A stretch of DNA of 42,767 nt, from NCBI GenBank assembly GCA_900541025.1, contig UQIL01000021.1, forward strand, positions 1 through 42,767, in the 5' to 3' direction. The stretch is from an uncultured Collinsella sp. GTDB lineage: Bacteria > Actinomycetota > Coriobacteriia > Coriobacteriales > Coriobacteriaceae. The first letter of the stretch is position 1. Each line of letters begins with the position of its first letter. Position numbers and translations under genes: made by a program. The notes beneath the pieces were generated by a model. That model ran no database searches. It was not told the origin of the DNA and saw only the letters and a list, made by a program, of their open reading frames with translations. Shown in pieces: positions 23,537-32,854 of the stretch.

Positions 23537-25150
23537 TTAGGCCTTGACGGTCGCGACGCCCCTGAAGGACATGCTCGTCGTGCCGATGCCCTTGAAGCCA
23601 TCGAGGGCCTCGCCGTTGGGCGCGGTAGACGGATCGTCCCAGGAAGCGGAGACAGTCTTGACGTGGACAACGGGGTACAGAACAGCGTTGTCGGCGATGA
23701 TGTCGAAGCACTCGTTCCACTTCTTCTGCTGCTCGTCGCCCTCGGCGGCAAGAGCCTCGTCCATGAGACCGTGGAGCTTCTCCCACTCAGCGGACTCCTT
23801 CCACGGGCAACGGGTCTGCATCCAGACGTTGTCGCCGTACCACCAGTTGAGCAGCAGGTCGGGGTCAGCGCCGAAGCAGGACGGATCGCCAGGGGCAAGG
23901 AGGATATCGTAGGCCTCGCCGCCGTCGATGGCAGCGTAGGTGGCCGGCGAGGTATCGGTCTGGATGGTCACCTCGAAGCCGAGAGCGTCGAGGTCGTTCT
24001 TGACCTGGGCGGCCATGCCCTTAATCTGCTCGTTGTCGGTGGTGCGCAGGGTGATGGCACCTGGGGTGATGCCGGACTCCTCGATGAGCTTCTTAGCCTT
24101 CTTGGCGTCGGTCTTGTACACCGTGGAAGCCTCATGATAGTTGGTGAAGCTCTTGGGCAGGTAGCAGCTGGCAGCGGTGGCAAGGCCGGCGAAGGTGTTG
24201 CTGATCATCTTCTCGGTGTCGAGCGCGTACATGACGGCCTGACGGACCTTGACGTTGTTCCAAGGCTCCTTGGCGACGTTGAACATGATGAAGCGGGTGC
24301 CGAAGCCCTGGACGTTGTCGATCTTGCAGCCAGCGCTCTCGAGCTGGTCGACGGCGTCAGCGGTGACGAGCTCCATAACGAGCGTGGAGCCTTCCTGCTG
24401 GGCGGTAACGCGAGCGGTGGGGTCGGTCAGGATGCTGTACTGGATCTTCTTATCCTCGGCAGTATACTCACCGTTGTACTCGGGGTTGGGAACCAGGGTG
24501 ATCTCGGTATCGGAGATAGAGTCGTACATCCAGGGGCCGGAACCGATCGGCTGCTTGGCGCGATCCTCCTCGGACTGAGTAGCCGGGGTAACACGGATGA
24601 TGGCCAGACGATCCTTGAGCAGGGAGAAGTTGGGGACCTTGGTCTTGACCGTTACAGTGCTGGCATCCTTGGCCTCGATGGACTCGAAGGGCTGGAAGAA
24701 CGGAGCATAGGTAGCGGAAGCAGCGCAAGCGGTGTAGGAAGCGACGACGTCGTCAGCAGTGACCTCGGTACCATCGGAGAACTTGGCGCCCTTGCGGATG
24801 GTGACCTCGAAGGTAGTGTCGTCCACGGACTTGGGATCGTCGGTGGCGAGCTCGTTGAAGGTGCTGTAGTCGTGGTAATCGATGCCGTAGAGACCCTCGA
24901 CGACGTGCCAGTTAGCACCCAGGCCCACAGCGGAGCCGGTGCTGGCGGGATCGAAGCTGGACGGAGCGTAAGCGGAACCAGCGGTAATCACACCGCCGCC
25001 ACGGTTGGCGGAATCGGCGGAACCGGAAGCGGAACCCTCGTCGTTGGAGCTGCCACCGCAGCCGGTGAGACCAAGCCCTGCGACAGCAGCGACGCTGCCG
25101 GTGAGGCCGAGGAACGAACGCCTGGACATACCCTTGTTGATGATGGCCAT
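23537..25150 (-). CDS. Dpp-type substrate-binding lipoprotein (candidate sialic-acid binding protein)
   Basis: Family-5 solute-binding protein, 537 residues, first gene of the sialic-acid operon. The start ATG at 25150 follows AGGAGA. The signal holds a good twin-arginine motif (SRRSFLG, residues 9-15) and a lipobox LTGC with Cys31 as the lipid anchor, so it may be a Tat-exported lipoprotein. The mature N-terminus is Gly/Ser-rich; then come FDPASTGSAVGLGANWHVVEGL and FSDGTEVTADDVVASY, typical of the family. By sequence alone this would be called a peptide-binding protein. The ligand is inferred from the downstream lyase, kinase and epimerase, and from similar operons in bifidobacteria and corynebacteria. 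Confidence 0.87.
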   Translation of the reverse strand: MAIINKGMSRRSFLGLTGSVAAVAGLGLTGCGGSSNDEGSASGSADSANRGGGVITAGSAYAPSSFDPASTGSAVGLGANWHVVEGLYGIDYHDYSTFNELATDDPKSVDDTTFEVTIRKGAKFSDGTEVTADDVVASYTACAASATYAPFFQPFESIEAKDASTVTVKTKVPNFSLLKDRLAIIRVTPATQSEEDRAKQPIGSGPWMYDSISDTEITLVPNPEYNGEYTAEDKKIQYSILTDPTARVTAQQEGSTLVMELVTADAVDQLESAGCKIDNVQGFGTRFIMFNVAKEPWNNVKVRQAVMYALDTEKMISNTFAGLATAASCYLPKSFTNYHEASTVYKTDAKKAKKLIEESGITPGAITLRTTDNEQIKGMAAQVKNDLDALGFEVTIQTDTSPATYAAIDGGEAYDILLAPGDPSCFGADPDLLLNWWYGDNVWMQTRCPWKESAEWEKLHGLMDEALAAEGDEQQKKWNECFDIIADNAVLYPVVHVKTVSASWDDPSTAPNGEALDGFKGIGTTSMSFRGVATVKA

Positions 25151-25287
25151 GTCTTCTCCTATCAATAGAGAATCTTACCCGGGAGCACCTAGACTTGCCC
25201 CCGCGCAACTTGCGGACGATATATACCTTACCTACCGACGAACCCAACTGAGGTGCCGCGCTCGGCGACCGATACATACATACGCTT

Positions 25288-25308
25288 GAACGGTATTTAC
25301 TACCGTTC
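25288..25308. promoter_or_regulatory. Perfect 21-nt operator-like dyad
   Basis: GAACGGTA and TACCGTTC are separated by five bases with no mismatch. The dyad covers the proposed -10 hexamer. This is the geometry of a dimeric repressor site; GntR- or LacI-type control would fit, but no regulator gene lies in the window. Confidence 0.6.
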
Positions 25309-25325
25309 ACCGAATTCATTGACAA
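25297..25325 (-). promoter_or_regulatory. Candidate promoter of the sialic-acid operon
   Basis: On the minus strand TTGTCA (25320-25325) is followed after 17 bases by TAGTAA (25297-25302). The -35 is good, the -10 modest. The -10 lies within the dyad at 25288-25308. Confidence 0.4.
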
Positions 25326-25515
25326 ACGATTCGCCAGACAGTATGTATCGACGAGGTGAGATATCAGTCATCGTCAACCCGCAGGATAGCAGGGTTGTTC
25401 ACCATGGCTAGTCAAACGTTTTAGCGTTAATAAAACCCGAAATCGACAGGTAATCGCCGCGAAATAAATGATTGAAAATCGGCCAATCATGTATATCAGT
25501 TGTTTAGAAGCACGT

Positions 25516-27462
25516 TTAGTTTTCGGAACGGTTGGCCGATGCCTGGGCGCGTTCGGCATTCCATGCAACAAGTGCCTCGTGGACCGCTTTGGCGACATCG
25601 GCCGGAACGCCTCGAACTTCCGCGATCTCTTGCTCGCTCGCCGCGCGCAAACGCTTCATCGAGCCAAAATGGCGCATAAGGGCACGTTTTCTGGTGGGTC
25701 CCACGCCTGGAACGTCATCGAGTACCGAAACCGTCATGGCTTTATCGCGCAATTCGCGATGGAACGTGATGGCAAAACGGTGCGATTCATCGCGCACCTG
25801 TTTGATTAGATAGAGCGACGCGGACCCGGTCGGAAGCACGACTGGAGTCTCGTCCCAAGGCACGAAAACCTCCTCATCGGCCTTTGCCAAGCCACAAACT
25901 GGTATATCGAGCCCAAGAGCCTCAAGTTGCTTGATCGCAGCGGTCAATTGCGGCTTACCGCCATCGACAACGAGCAAATCGGGGCGCGATCCAAAGCGCT
26001 CGTCGGCCATGCGCTCGGGAGCATAGCGTCGTCCCAAAACCTCGGACATCGACACGAAGTCGTTTGCCTCGTCCAATTCGGCCTGAATTTTAAAACGACG
26101 GTACTGGCTCTTGTCGGCGCGTCCGTTGGTAAACACCACCATCGAGGCGACGGTAAAGGTTCCGTGCAGCGTCGAGATATCGAAGCACTCGATACGCATC
26201 GGCGGCGCTGGCAGCGCCAGCGCGCTTTCGAGCTCCAGGAGCGCCTGATTGGTGCGGTCGTCAGCGTACCCCGTTCGCATCATGTAGCGCATGAGGGCAT
26301 GGCGCGCATTTTTGGATGCCATATCGAGCAAACGGTGCTTTTCGCCACGCTGCGGCCTATGGAGATGGCAGGAACGCTCGCGCTTGCCCGCAAGCCATTC
26401 CCCCAGCGCCTCCGCATCCTCAAGCTCGACGGAAAGGTTGACCTCAGCTGGAATATCAGCCGTCTCGTCGTAATAGCGCTTAAGAAAGCCCGACTGGAGC
26501 TCTTCCTCGTCAACATCAAGACCCTTGTCGAGAATGAACTCGCAGGTGCGAACTGTTCGGCCCTCGCGAACGACGAAGACGCAAGCGGCGGAGATGGTCT
26601 CCTCGCGATAGAACCCGATGACATCGATATCGACACTGGAGGGAAAAACGACTTGCTGACGATCGTCCAGACCCCTGATGACCTCCAAACGACGTTTGAC
26701 GCGTGCCGCGCGCTCAAAGTCGAGCGCCTCGGCGGCATCCGTCATCTCGGAGGTCAGCTCATCGACGACATCCTTGCGATGGCCCGACAAAAAGCGCTCG
26801 ACACGCTTGACGTTCTTGGCATAGTCTGCCGGGGAAATCGCGCCGACACACGCACCCGGGCCGCGCCCGACATGGTAGTCAAAGCAGGGACGCCCGTTTT
26901 GCGCGCAAATCATATTGACGATGTCTTCCTCGCCCTTGTGGGACTCAACGATACGGCGACAACGACGCCACTCCGCACAGGATGCGGAGCAGATGGGAAT
27001 AACCTTGCGCAGCGTATCTATCGTCTCACGTGCCGCACGGCTATCGGTATAGGGTCCAAAATAGCGCGTTCCCGGCTTATGACGCTCACGCGTATATTTG
27101 ATAGCGGGATACAGGTCGCCCTTTGTAATGGCGATAAAGGGGTAGCTCTTGTCATCCTTGAGGTCGACGTTAAAGTACGGATGGTACTGACCAATCAAAT
27201 TGCGCTCGAGCACCAACGCCTCATGCTCGGTCTCCACCACGATATAGTCAAAGCTCGCCACCAGCTGCATCATCAGCGGAATCTTTTGACGCTCATCCTG
27301 CAGTGTCACGTATTGACGCATGCGGGCGCGTAGGTTTTTCGCCTTGCCCACGTAGATGACATCGCCCTTGGCATCCTTCCAAAGGTAGCATCCGGGCTGT
27401 GTGGGAACGCGCGAAACCTGCTCGGCAAGCGTTGGAATGTTGTCGTGACCGGCCACGCGCAC
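25516..27462 (-). CDS. uvrC: Excinuclease ABC subunit C
   Basis: Makes both incisions in nucleotide-excision repair. Domains in order: N-terminal GIY-YIG nuclease (PGCYLWKDAKGDVIYVGKAKNL, residues about 23-44), a cysteine-containing central segment, UVR motif that binds UvrB (about 198-232), RNase-H-like C-terminal nuclease (FDISTLHGTFTVASMVVF and DLLVVDGGKPQL), and tandem helix-hairpin-helix (VPGVGPTRKRALMRHFGS). At 648 residues it is full length. The first GTG directly follows the murJ stop; a second GTG six bases on (27456) has GTAGG at better spacing and may be the true start. No clear terminator separates it from the sialic-acid promoter region. Confidence 0.95.
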   Translation of the reverse strand: MRVAGHDNIPTLAEQVSRVPTQPGCYLWKDAKGDVIYVGKAKNLRARMRQYVTLQDERQKIPLMMQLVASFDYIVVETEHEALVLERNLIGQYHPYFNVDLKDDKSYPFIAITKGDLYPAIKYTRERHKPGTRYFGPYTDSRAARETIDTLRKVIPICSASCAEWRRCRRIVESHKGEEDIVNMICAQNGRPCFDYHVGRGPGACVGAISPADYAKNVKRVERFLSGHRKDVVDELTSEMTDAAEALDFERAARVKRRLEVIRGLDDRQQVVFPSSVDIDVIGFYREETISAACVFVVREGRTVRTCEFILDKGLDVDEEELQSGFLKRYYDETADIPAEVNLSVELEDAEALGEWLAGKRERSCHLHRPQRGEKHRLLDMASKNARHALMRYMMRTGYADDRTNQALLELESALALPAPPMRIECFDISTLHGTFTVASMVVFTNGRADKSQYRRFKIQAELDEANDFVSMSEVLGRRYAPERMADERFGSRPDLLVVDGGKPQLTAAIKQLEALGLDIPVCGLAKADEEVFVPWDETPVVLPTGSASLYLIKQVRDESHRFAITFHRELRDKAMTVSVLDDVPGVGPTRKRALMRHFGSMKRLRAASEQEIAEVRGVPADVAKAVHEALVAWNAERAQASANRSEN

Positions 27463-29145
27463 CTACTTGCGACGAAGCAGCGCCGAGACCTCGGGCATCT
27501 TAAGGACGACGGCAAGGCCAAAGGTAACAGCAAGCGAGACGACACCCGCAACGCAAACATAGCCAAGAGTAATCAGAATCGAACCGCCAAGCGCCCCGAC
27601 AAAGTGCTCAAGCGCCCACATGACGCCGGCGCCTGCGGCAGCACCCAGGCCACCGAGCAAAAGGCCAAAGAAACCGCCATGTAGGATAGATTTGACCTGA
27701 AGGCCACGCAGACGACGACGCAGCCACCACAGCGAACAACCGACCAAGATCACGTAGTCGACGACATACGAAAGCGCGATTGCCGGCATGCCGAAGCCCA
27801 GCACAACGCCAAACAGCAGAACCGAGCCGGCCTGGCCGATGGCAGAATACAGGCAATAGCGGCTATAGGGCTTCATGTCGAGCAAGGCAGAGAAGCTCTT
27901 CTGCATCAACACGACCACGCCGTAGAGCGGCAGCGAGAGCGCCAGGTAGACAAGGTACTCGGACACCAGCGTCACGCCGGATTCATCGAACTTGCCAGCA
28001 CAGTAGATCATGTTGAGCGGACGCGCGAAGACAATCAGGTACAGCGCGAACGGAATCAGGAAGAACAGCATCTGGGCGACGCCACGCGAAATGCCCGTGC
28101 GAACGCTGTCGTAATCCTTCTCCTGCGCGTCGTGAGAGAGCTCGGTATAGAGCGCCGTCGAAAGCGAGGCGGCAATCAGCGCGTAGGGCAGCGTGTACCA
28201 CAGGCGCGCATAGGCGATGACGGAAGGACCAGTCTCGGGCTGGACCACCAGCGCGGCAGCGTTGGTGATAGAAGTCGAGACAAACATGCACACCGTGGCG
28301 AGCAGCGTCGGGATACCGAGCGCAATCGTCTGCCGCAGTGCGGGGTCCTTAAAGTCGATATGGATATGGGGATGCACGCCGTGCTTGCCAAGCGCGGGGA
28401 TCTGACATGCCATCTGAACAAAGACACCGAGGGTCGTACCGGCCGCAATCAAGATGATGCCGGCACGTTCGCCAAACTGTGCGGACACGGGCGCAAAACC
28501 CATAAAGCTCGCAATGACGATCACATTGTTGAGGACCGGAGCAAACGTCGACCAGAAGTAGTCGCGGTGTGCGTTGAGAACGCCCGAGAACACCGAGCCC
28601 AAACCATAAAACAGAATCTGGATGGCAAAGAAACGGAACATGAACGCAGCGGTATCCATGCTGCCGCCGTCACCCGAAAGGAACGATTGCGTCCAGATAA
28701 AGCCCGGGGCGAACACGGTCCCCAGCAACGAAATGCCACCCAGCACCAAAAGCAGAATGCCGAGCAGGTTGCCCACGTACTCGTTTGAGGCCTCGCGACC
28801 CTGCTCACGCCTCACGCCCATGTACACGGGCAAAAACGCCGTCACGAGCATGCCGCCCATCACGAGTTCGTAGAGCATATTGGGCAGGTTGTTGGCGACC
28901 TGATAGGAGGACGAGAGTAGCGACATGCCGATAGCGGCCGCCATTGCCCACGTGCGGATAAAACCGGTGACGCGAGACACGATAGTCAGGATGGTCATAA
29001 GCCCGGCGGAACGACCAACCGTGGAGTAGTCCGACGAGCCCATGTCGTCAGTGTCATCTCGCGACGAAGAAGCTTCGGATGAGGGTGTCTGAGGCGCAGA
29101 TTCTTTTGCAAAATGAGCTCCGCGCTTCAATTCTTCCTGCGGCAT
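27463..29145 (-). CDS. murJ: Lipid II flippase MurJ (MviN family)
   Basis: Moves lipid II across the membrane for peptidoglycan synthesis. The protein has 560 residues and about 14 hydrophobic segments. After a hydrophilic, Ser/Asp-rich N-terminal tail of about 45 residues comes the family start SAGLMTILTIVSRVTGFIRTWAMAAAIG. The motifs NNLPNMLYELVMGGMLVTAFLPV and YFWSTFAPVLNN follow, characteristic of MOP-superfamily MurJ. Its stop touches the uvrC start, and it begins three bases after ybaK, so ybaK-murJ-uvrC form one transcript. Placement between uvrA and uvrC is not the usual actinobacterial arrangement. Confidence 0.93.
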   Translation of the reverse strand: MPQEELKRGAHFAKESAPQTPSSEASSSRDDTDDMGSSDYSTVGRSAGLMTILTIVSRVTGFIRTWAMAAAIGMSLLSSSYQVANNLPNMLYELVMGGMLVTAFLPVYMGVRREQGREASNEYVGNLLGILLLVLGGISLLGTVFAPGFIWTQSFLSGDGGSMDTAAFMFRFFAIQILFYGLGSVFSGVLNAHRDYFWSTFAPVLNNVIVIASFMGFAPVSAQFGERAGIILIAAGTTLGVFVQMACQIPALGKHGVHPHIHIDFKDPALRQTIALGIPTLLATVCMFVSTSITNAAALVVQPETGPSVIAYARLWYTLPYALIAASLSTALYTELSHDAQEKDYDSVRTGISRGVAQMLFFLIPFALYLIVFARPLNMIYCAGKFDESGVTLVSEYLVYLALSLPLYGVVVLMQKSFSALLDMKPYSRYCLYSAIGQAGSVLLFGVVLGFGMPAIALSYVVDYVILVGCSLWWLRRRLRGLQVKSILHGGFFGLLLGGLGAAAGAGVMWALEHFVGALGGSILITLGYVCVAGVVSLAVTFGLAVVLKMPEVSALLRRK

Positions 29146-29148
29146 CGC

Positions 29149-29649
29149 TCAGTCCTCTCTCGTAATCGCGGCAACCGTCGCCCCGCAAAATGCAATTAAA
29201 TCATCGGGTGCAAGCTCGAGCTGATAACCACGCTTGCCTCCCGAAATAAAAATGGTATCCCAAAGGACACATGTCTCATCAATGAGCGTCCGGTAGCGTT
29301 TTTTCATACCGACCGGGCTGCAGCCGCCGCGAACGTAGCCAGTCGCCGCAAGCAAATCCTTCACATGCATCATGGCCAAGGACTTCTCCCCCGCGGCACG
29401 CGCGGCGGACTTTAGATCGAGCTCGTCGGCAACAGGGATGCAGCACACGACATAGTCGTTGGACGGTGTCACACAGACCAAAGTCTTAAATCCTTGACCG
29501 GGCTCCTCGCCAAGCTGCTCCGAAATCGCGACCCCCAGGCCCACCGACTCATCGCCATCGTCTTCGTACGTATGTAGAACATAGGAAATGCCGGCGCTTT
29601 CCAGCTCGCGCATCGCATTGGTTTTTGGCGTCTTTACAGCCTTTGCCAT
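29149..29649 (-). CDS. ybaK: YbaK/EbsC-family Cys-tRNA(Pro) deacylase
   Basis: YbaK proteins hydrolyse Cys mischarged on tRNA-Pro. The 166-residue product matches the family length. Seen: the N-terminal KTNAMRELESAGISYVLHTYE, LGEEPGQGFKTLVCV, the conserved Lys-containing stretch KSAARAAGEKSLAMM, GYVRGGCSPVGMKK with the active-site glycines, and a C-terminal ISGGKRGYQLELAPDDLI. The start ATG at 29649 has GAAAGGA eight bases upstream, so the 32-residue upstream extension is dropped. It heads the ybaK-murJ-uvrC group. Confidence 0.9.
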   Translation of the reverse strand: MAKAVKTPKTNAMRELESAGISYVLHTYEDDGDESVGLGVAISEQLGEEPGQGFKTLVCVTPSNDYVVCCIPVADELDLKSAARAAGEKSLAMMHVKDLLAATGYVRGGCSPVGMKKRYRTLIDETCVLWDTIFISGGKRGYQLELAPDDLIAFCGATVAAITRED

Positions 29650-29686
29650 GACATATCCTTTCCCTCGCATTCGGACGCAAGGATTA

Positions 29687-29711
29687 AGTATATGTCCAAT
29701 TCGGCTGCATA
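29687..29711 (-). promoter_or_regulatory. Possible ybaK-murJ-uvrC promoter
   Basis: A good -10, TATACT, is read on the minus strand at 29687-29692. The best -35 (GTGACG) sits at 19 bases, longer than ideal. It lies 38 bases before the ybaK start. Confidence 0.3.
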
Positions 29712-29730
29712 CGTCACTTCGGCACAGCAA

Positions 29731-29761
29731 GCGCCATCGAATCACAAGGAGTCGATGGCGC
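29731..29761 (-). terminator. Terminator-like hairpin after uvrA
   Basis: A perfect 10-bp stem GCGCCATCGA / TCGATGGCGC has an 11-base loop and lies 20 bases after the uvrA stop. Only TTG follows, so termination may be incomplete. Confidence 0.6.
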
Positions 29762-29781
29762 CCATAAACTGAATCGCCTAT

Positions 29782-32661
29782 TTATTGAGCATCAAGTTGA
29801 GCCTGACGCTCCCGGTCACGCCTGAGCAACGGCGCCAAAAACTTGCCCGTATAACTCTGCGGACAGTCCGCAACCTGCTCCGGTGTGCCCGAAACCACGA
29901 CGGTTCCGCCGCCGTTACCGCCCTCGGGACCCATATCGATCAGGCGGTCGGCAACCTTGATGACATCAAGGTTGTGTTCAATCACCAGCACCGTGTTGCC
30001 CGCATCGACCAAGCGCTGCAGCACATCGAGCAGCTGGCGGACGTCCTCAAAATGAAGGCCGGTCGTCGGCTCGTCCAAAATATAGAACGTCTTGCCCGTC
30101 TGGCGTCGATGAAGCTCCTTGGCGAGTTTCACACGCTGCGCCTCGCCGCCCGAAAGCGTCGTGGCGGGCTGGCCCAGGCTCACGTAGCCCAAGCCTACAT
30201 CGTACAGCGTCTGGAGCTTGCGCTTAATCTGCGGGATATTCCCAAAGAAGGCCAGCGCCTCGGTGACGCTCATGTCGAGCACGTCCGAGATGGTCTTGCC
30301 ACGGTAGGTGACCTCGAGTGTCTCGCGGTTGTAGCGTTTACCGCCGCAAACTTCGCAGGGAACGTAGATATCAGGAAGGAAGTGCATCTCGATCTTGATC
30401 TGCCCGTCGCCCTTGCACGCCTCACAGCGCCCGCCACTCACATTAAAGGAGAAACGACCCGGCGAGTAGCCGCGCGCCTTCGACTCCGGCGTACTCGCAA
30501 ACAGCGCGCGAAGATCATCCCACAGGCCGATATAGGTAGCAGGGTTGGAACGCGGCGTGCGGCCAATCGGCGACTGGTCGATATCGATAACCTTATCGAT
30601 ACACTCGATGCCCTCGATTTTCTTATATGGACCCACAGGGCGCGTCGAACGGTGAATGGCATTCGTAAGGGCAGGCGCAATGGTATCGGTAACCAGGGAG
30701 CTCTTGCCCGATCCCGACACGCCGGTAACAACCGTAAGCGTACCAAACTCGATTTTGGCAGTAACGTTTTTGAGGTTGTTGGCTCGAGCGCCCGTAATTT
30801 TAAGGCAGCCGCGACCGGGCTTGCGCCGTTCATCAGGCACCCGGATCATTCGTTTGCCGGTCAGATAAGCGCCCGTCATCGACTCAGGACACGCCATGAT
30901 ATCGGCAGGCGTTCCCGCCGCGACTACGTGTCCGCCGTTGACGCCGGCGCCGGGCCCCATGTCGATCACGTAATCGGCGGCACGGATTGTATCCTCGTCG
31001 TGTTCGACGACGATAACGGTATTGCCGATATCGCGCAGGCGCTCGAGCGTCTTGATCAAGCGCTCGTTGTCACGCTGATGAAGACCGATCGAGGGCTCGT
31101 CCAGAATATAGAGCACGCCCATGAGACCCGCGCCGATCTGCGTTGCCAGGCGAATACGCTGCGCCTCGCCACCGGAAAGCGTCGCCGAGGCACGATCGAG
31201 CGTCAGATAGTCGAGTCCAACATCGACCAGAAAACGCAAGCGCTCCATGATTTCCTTGACGATACGGCCGCCGATAAACTGTTGGCGCTCGGTGAGTTCC
31301 AGGCCCTCAAAAAACTCGAGCGATTCACGGCACGACAGGCAACAAACCTCGTAAATGGACTTGCCGCCCACGGTGACGGCGAGCATCTCAGGGCGCAAAC
31401 GAGCGCCGTGGCAGCTCGAGCACGGCTCCTCGCGAATGTACTTCTCCAGGCGCGCCTTGGTGTTCTCGTTCGTCGTCTCGGTATAGCGTTCGTACAGGAT
31501 GTTGCGAACGCCCGAAAACTTGGTATCCCACTGGCTGCGACGTCCGTCGAGCTTTTGGTAGTCGACCGAGATCTTCGTATCGCCCAGGCCATCCAAGAAT
31601 GCACGACGCACGCGAGGGGGCAAGTCCTCCCACGGCGTATCGGTGCTCACCTTAAAGTGTTTGCAGACCGCAGCAAAAATCTGCGGATAGTAGTTCGAGT
31701 TGCCAAACAGGCTACCAAAGACTCCGTCGGCAATGGACTTCGAGGGGTCCTCGATCAACGCCTCGGCATCAACGGTTTTCTTAAAGCCCAGGCCGTCGCA
31801 CTCAGGACATGCGCCATAGGGAGCGTTGAACGAAAAATCACGCGGCTGAAGATCGTCAATGGAGTGACCATGCTCCGGGCACGCCAAGGCCAACGAATAC
31901 TCCAGCAGCTCGCCCTCGGTCCCCTCGGGAGCATCACGATCGGGCAGCATGTACACGTTTACATTGCCGTGAGCCAGCGTGGTCGCCTGCTCAACAGACT
32001 CGGCGATACGGCCCAGAGAGTTCTCACGGATCACGATACGGTCGACCACGACCTCAATGTCGTGTTTGAACTTCTTGTCCAGGTCGATAGGGTCGTCAAG
32101 CGAGCGCACCTCGCCGTCGACGCGCACACGGCTAAAGCCCTCCGCACGCAGGTCCTCAAACAGCTTGGCATATTCGCCCTTGCGTCCACGAACCACCGGC
32201 GCCAACACAAACGCGCGACGGCCCTCCCCCGCCGCCAGCACCTTATCGGCGACCTGATCGGTCGTCTGACGCTCAATGACGCGACCGCACTCAGGACAGT
32301 GCGGCGTTCCCACGCGAGCAAACAGCAGACGCAGATAGTCGTAAATCTCGGTTACGGTGCCCACCGTCGAGCGTGGGTTTTTGGACGTTGTCTTCTGATC
32401 GATCGACACAGCCGGCGACAGGCCGTCAATCGAGTCCAGATCGGGCTTGTCCATCTGGCCCAAAAACTGACGCGCATAGCTCGAAAGGCTCTCGACGTAA
32501 CGGCGCTGGCCCTCGGCATAGATGGTATCGAACGCCAGTGAGCTCTTGCCCGATCCGGAAAGACCGGTTATGACCACGAGCTGGTCACGCGGAATGGAAA
32601 CATCGATATCGCGCAGGTTATGCTCGCGCGCGCCGCGAATAACGATAGAAGAATCAGACAT
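29782..32661 (-). CDS. uvrA: Excinuclease ABC subunit A
   Basis: Damage-sensing ATPase of nucleotide-excision repair that loads UvrB. Two ABC modules are complete: Walker A GLSGSGKSS near residue 33 and GVSGSGKSS near residue 650; two signature regions LSGGEAQRIRLA and LSGGEAQRVKLA; and zinc-finger CxxC pairs (CPECGR, CPECDG, CSSCHG and CEACKG...CEVCGG). The length of 959 residues is normal. The start at 32661 has AAGGAG five bases upstream. It is divergently placed from the LTA-synthase-like gene, and a LexA-like box lies 63-74 bases upstream of its start. Confidence 0.96.
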   Translation of the reverse strand: MSDSSIVIRGAREHNLRDIDVSIPRDQLVVITGLSGSGKSSLAFDTIYAEGQRRYVESLSSYARQFLGQMDKPDLDSIDGLSPAVSIDQKTTSKNPRSTVGTVTEIYDYLRLLFARVGTPHCPECGRVIERQTTDQVADKVLAAGEGRRAFVLAPVVRGRKGEYAKLFEDLRAEGFSRVRVDGEVRSLDDPIDLDKKFKHDIEVVVDRIVIRENSLGRIAESVEQATTLAHGNVNVYMLPDRDAPEGTEGELLEYSLALACPEHGHSIDDLQPRDFSFNAPYGACPECDGLGFKKTVDAEALIEDPSKSIADGVFGSLFGNSNYYPQIFAAVCKHFKVSTDTPWEDLPPRVRRAFLDGLGDTKISVDYQKLDGRRSQWDTKFSGVRNILYERYTETTNENTKARLEKYIREEPCSSCHGARLRPEMLAVTVGGKSIYEVCCLSCRESLEFFEGLELTERQQFIGGRIVKEIMERLRFLVDVGLDYLTLDRASATLSGGEAQRIRLATQIGAGLMGVLYILDEPSIGLHQRDNERLIKTLERLRDIGNTVIVVEHDEDTIRAADYVIDMGPGAGVNGGHVVAAGTPADIMACPESMTGAYLTGKRMIRVPDERRKPGRGCLKITGARANNLKNVTAKIEFGTLTVVTGVSGSGKSSLVTDTIAPALTNAIHRSTRPVGPYKKIEGIECIDKVIDIDQSPIGRTPRSNPATYIGLWDDLRALFASTPESKARGYSPGRFSFNVSGGRCEACKGDGQIKIEMHFLPDIYVPCEVCGGKRYNRETLEVTYRGKTISDVLDMSVTEALAFFGNIPQIKRKLQTLYDVGLGYVSLGQPATTLSGGEAQRVKLAKELHRRQTGKTFYILDEPTTGLHFEDVRQLLDVLQRLVDAGNTVLVIEHNLDVIKVADRLIDMGPEGGNGGGTVVVSGTPEQVADCPQSYTGKFLAPLLRRDRERQAQLDAQ

Positions 32662-32723
32662 GGAAGCTCCTTGCCTCCTATTGCATCGAATCATACTGTC
32701 GATGAGTTTAGCGCACTCGACGC

Positions 32724-32735
32724 GCACAGATGTTC
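32724..32735 (-). promoter_or_regulatory. Possible LexA (SOS) box upstream of uvrA
   Basis: Read on the minus strand, C-GAAC-ATCT-GTGC-G differs by one base from the Gram-positive LexA pattern CGAAC-N4-GTTCG. Its position upstream of uvrA fits SOS control. The single mismatch in a short motif keeps confidence modest. Confidence 0.4.
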
Positions 32736-32854
32736 GTAATACAAGATTCGCAGACCTTTAGCTTTGCGTATCGGGTGCTTTGTTTCTCGAAATGCCGTGG
32801 AAAGGTTACAGTAATCTACTACTGAACTTAATTTGCCGTAACAGAGGAACGTCC

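Larger units (their letters stand above)
25151..25515 (-). promoter_or_regulatory. Regulatory region of the sialic-acid operon
   Basis: These 365 bases contain no gene. They are A/T-rich compared with the coding sequence. Visible elements are a possible promoter (25297-25325), a perfect 21-base dyad (25288-25308), a 10-bp inverted repeat framing both (25270-25279 and 25341-25350) and a weak CAACCC / GGGTTG hairpin (25375-25397) that could end uvrC. The leader from the proposed start to the binding protein is about 140 bases, long enough for RNA structure, though I see no known riboswitch. Confidence 0.6.

Noticed and set aside
25375..25397. Terminator of uvrC
   Set aside because: Only a 6-bp CAACCC / GGGTTG stem with an 11-base loop and no U-run; kept as a possible operator half rather than a terminator.
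29785..32541. 918-codon plus-strand open frame opposite uvrA
   Set aside because: It is a mirror frame of a fully conserved uvrA; composition is Arg/Ala/Leu-rich and shows no domain.
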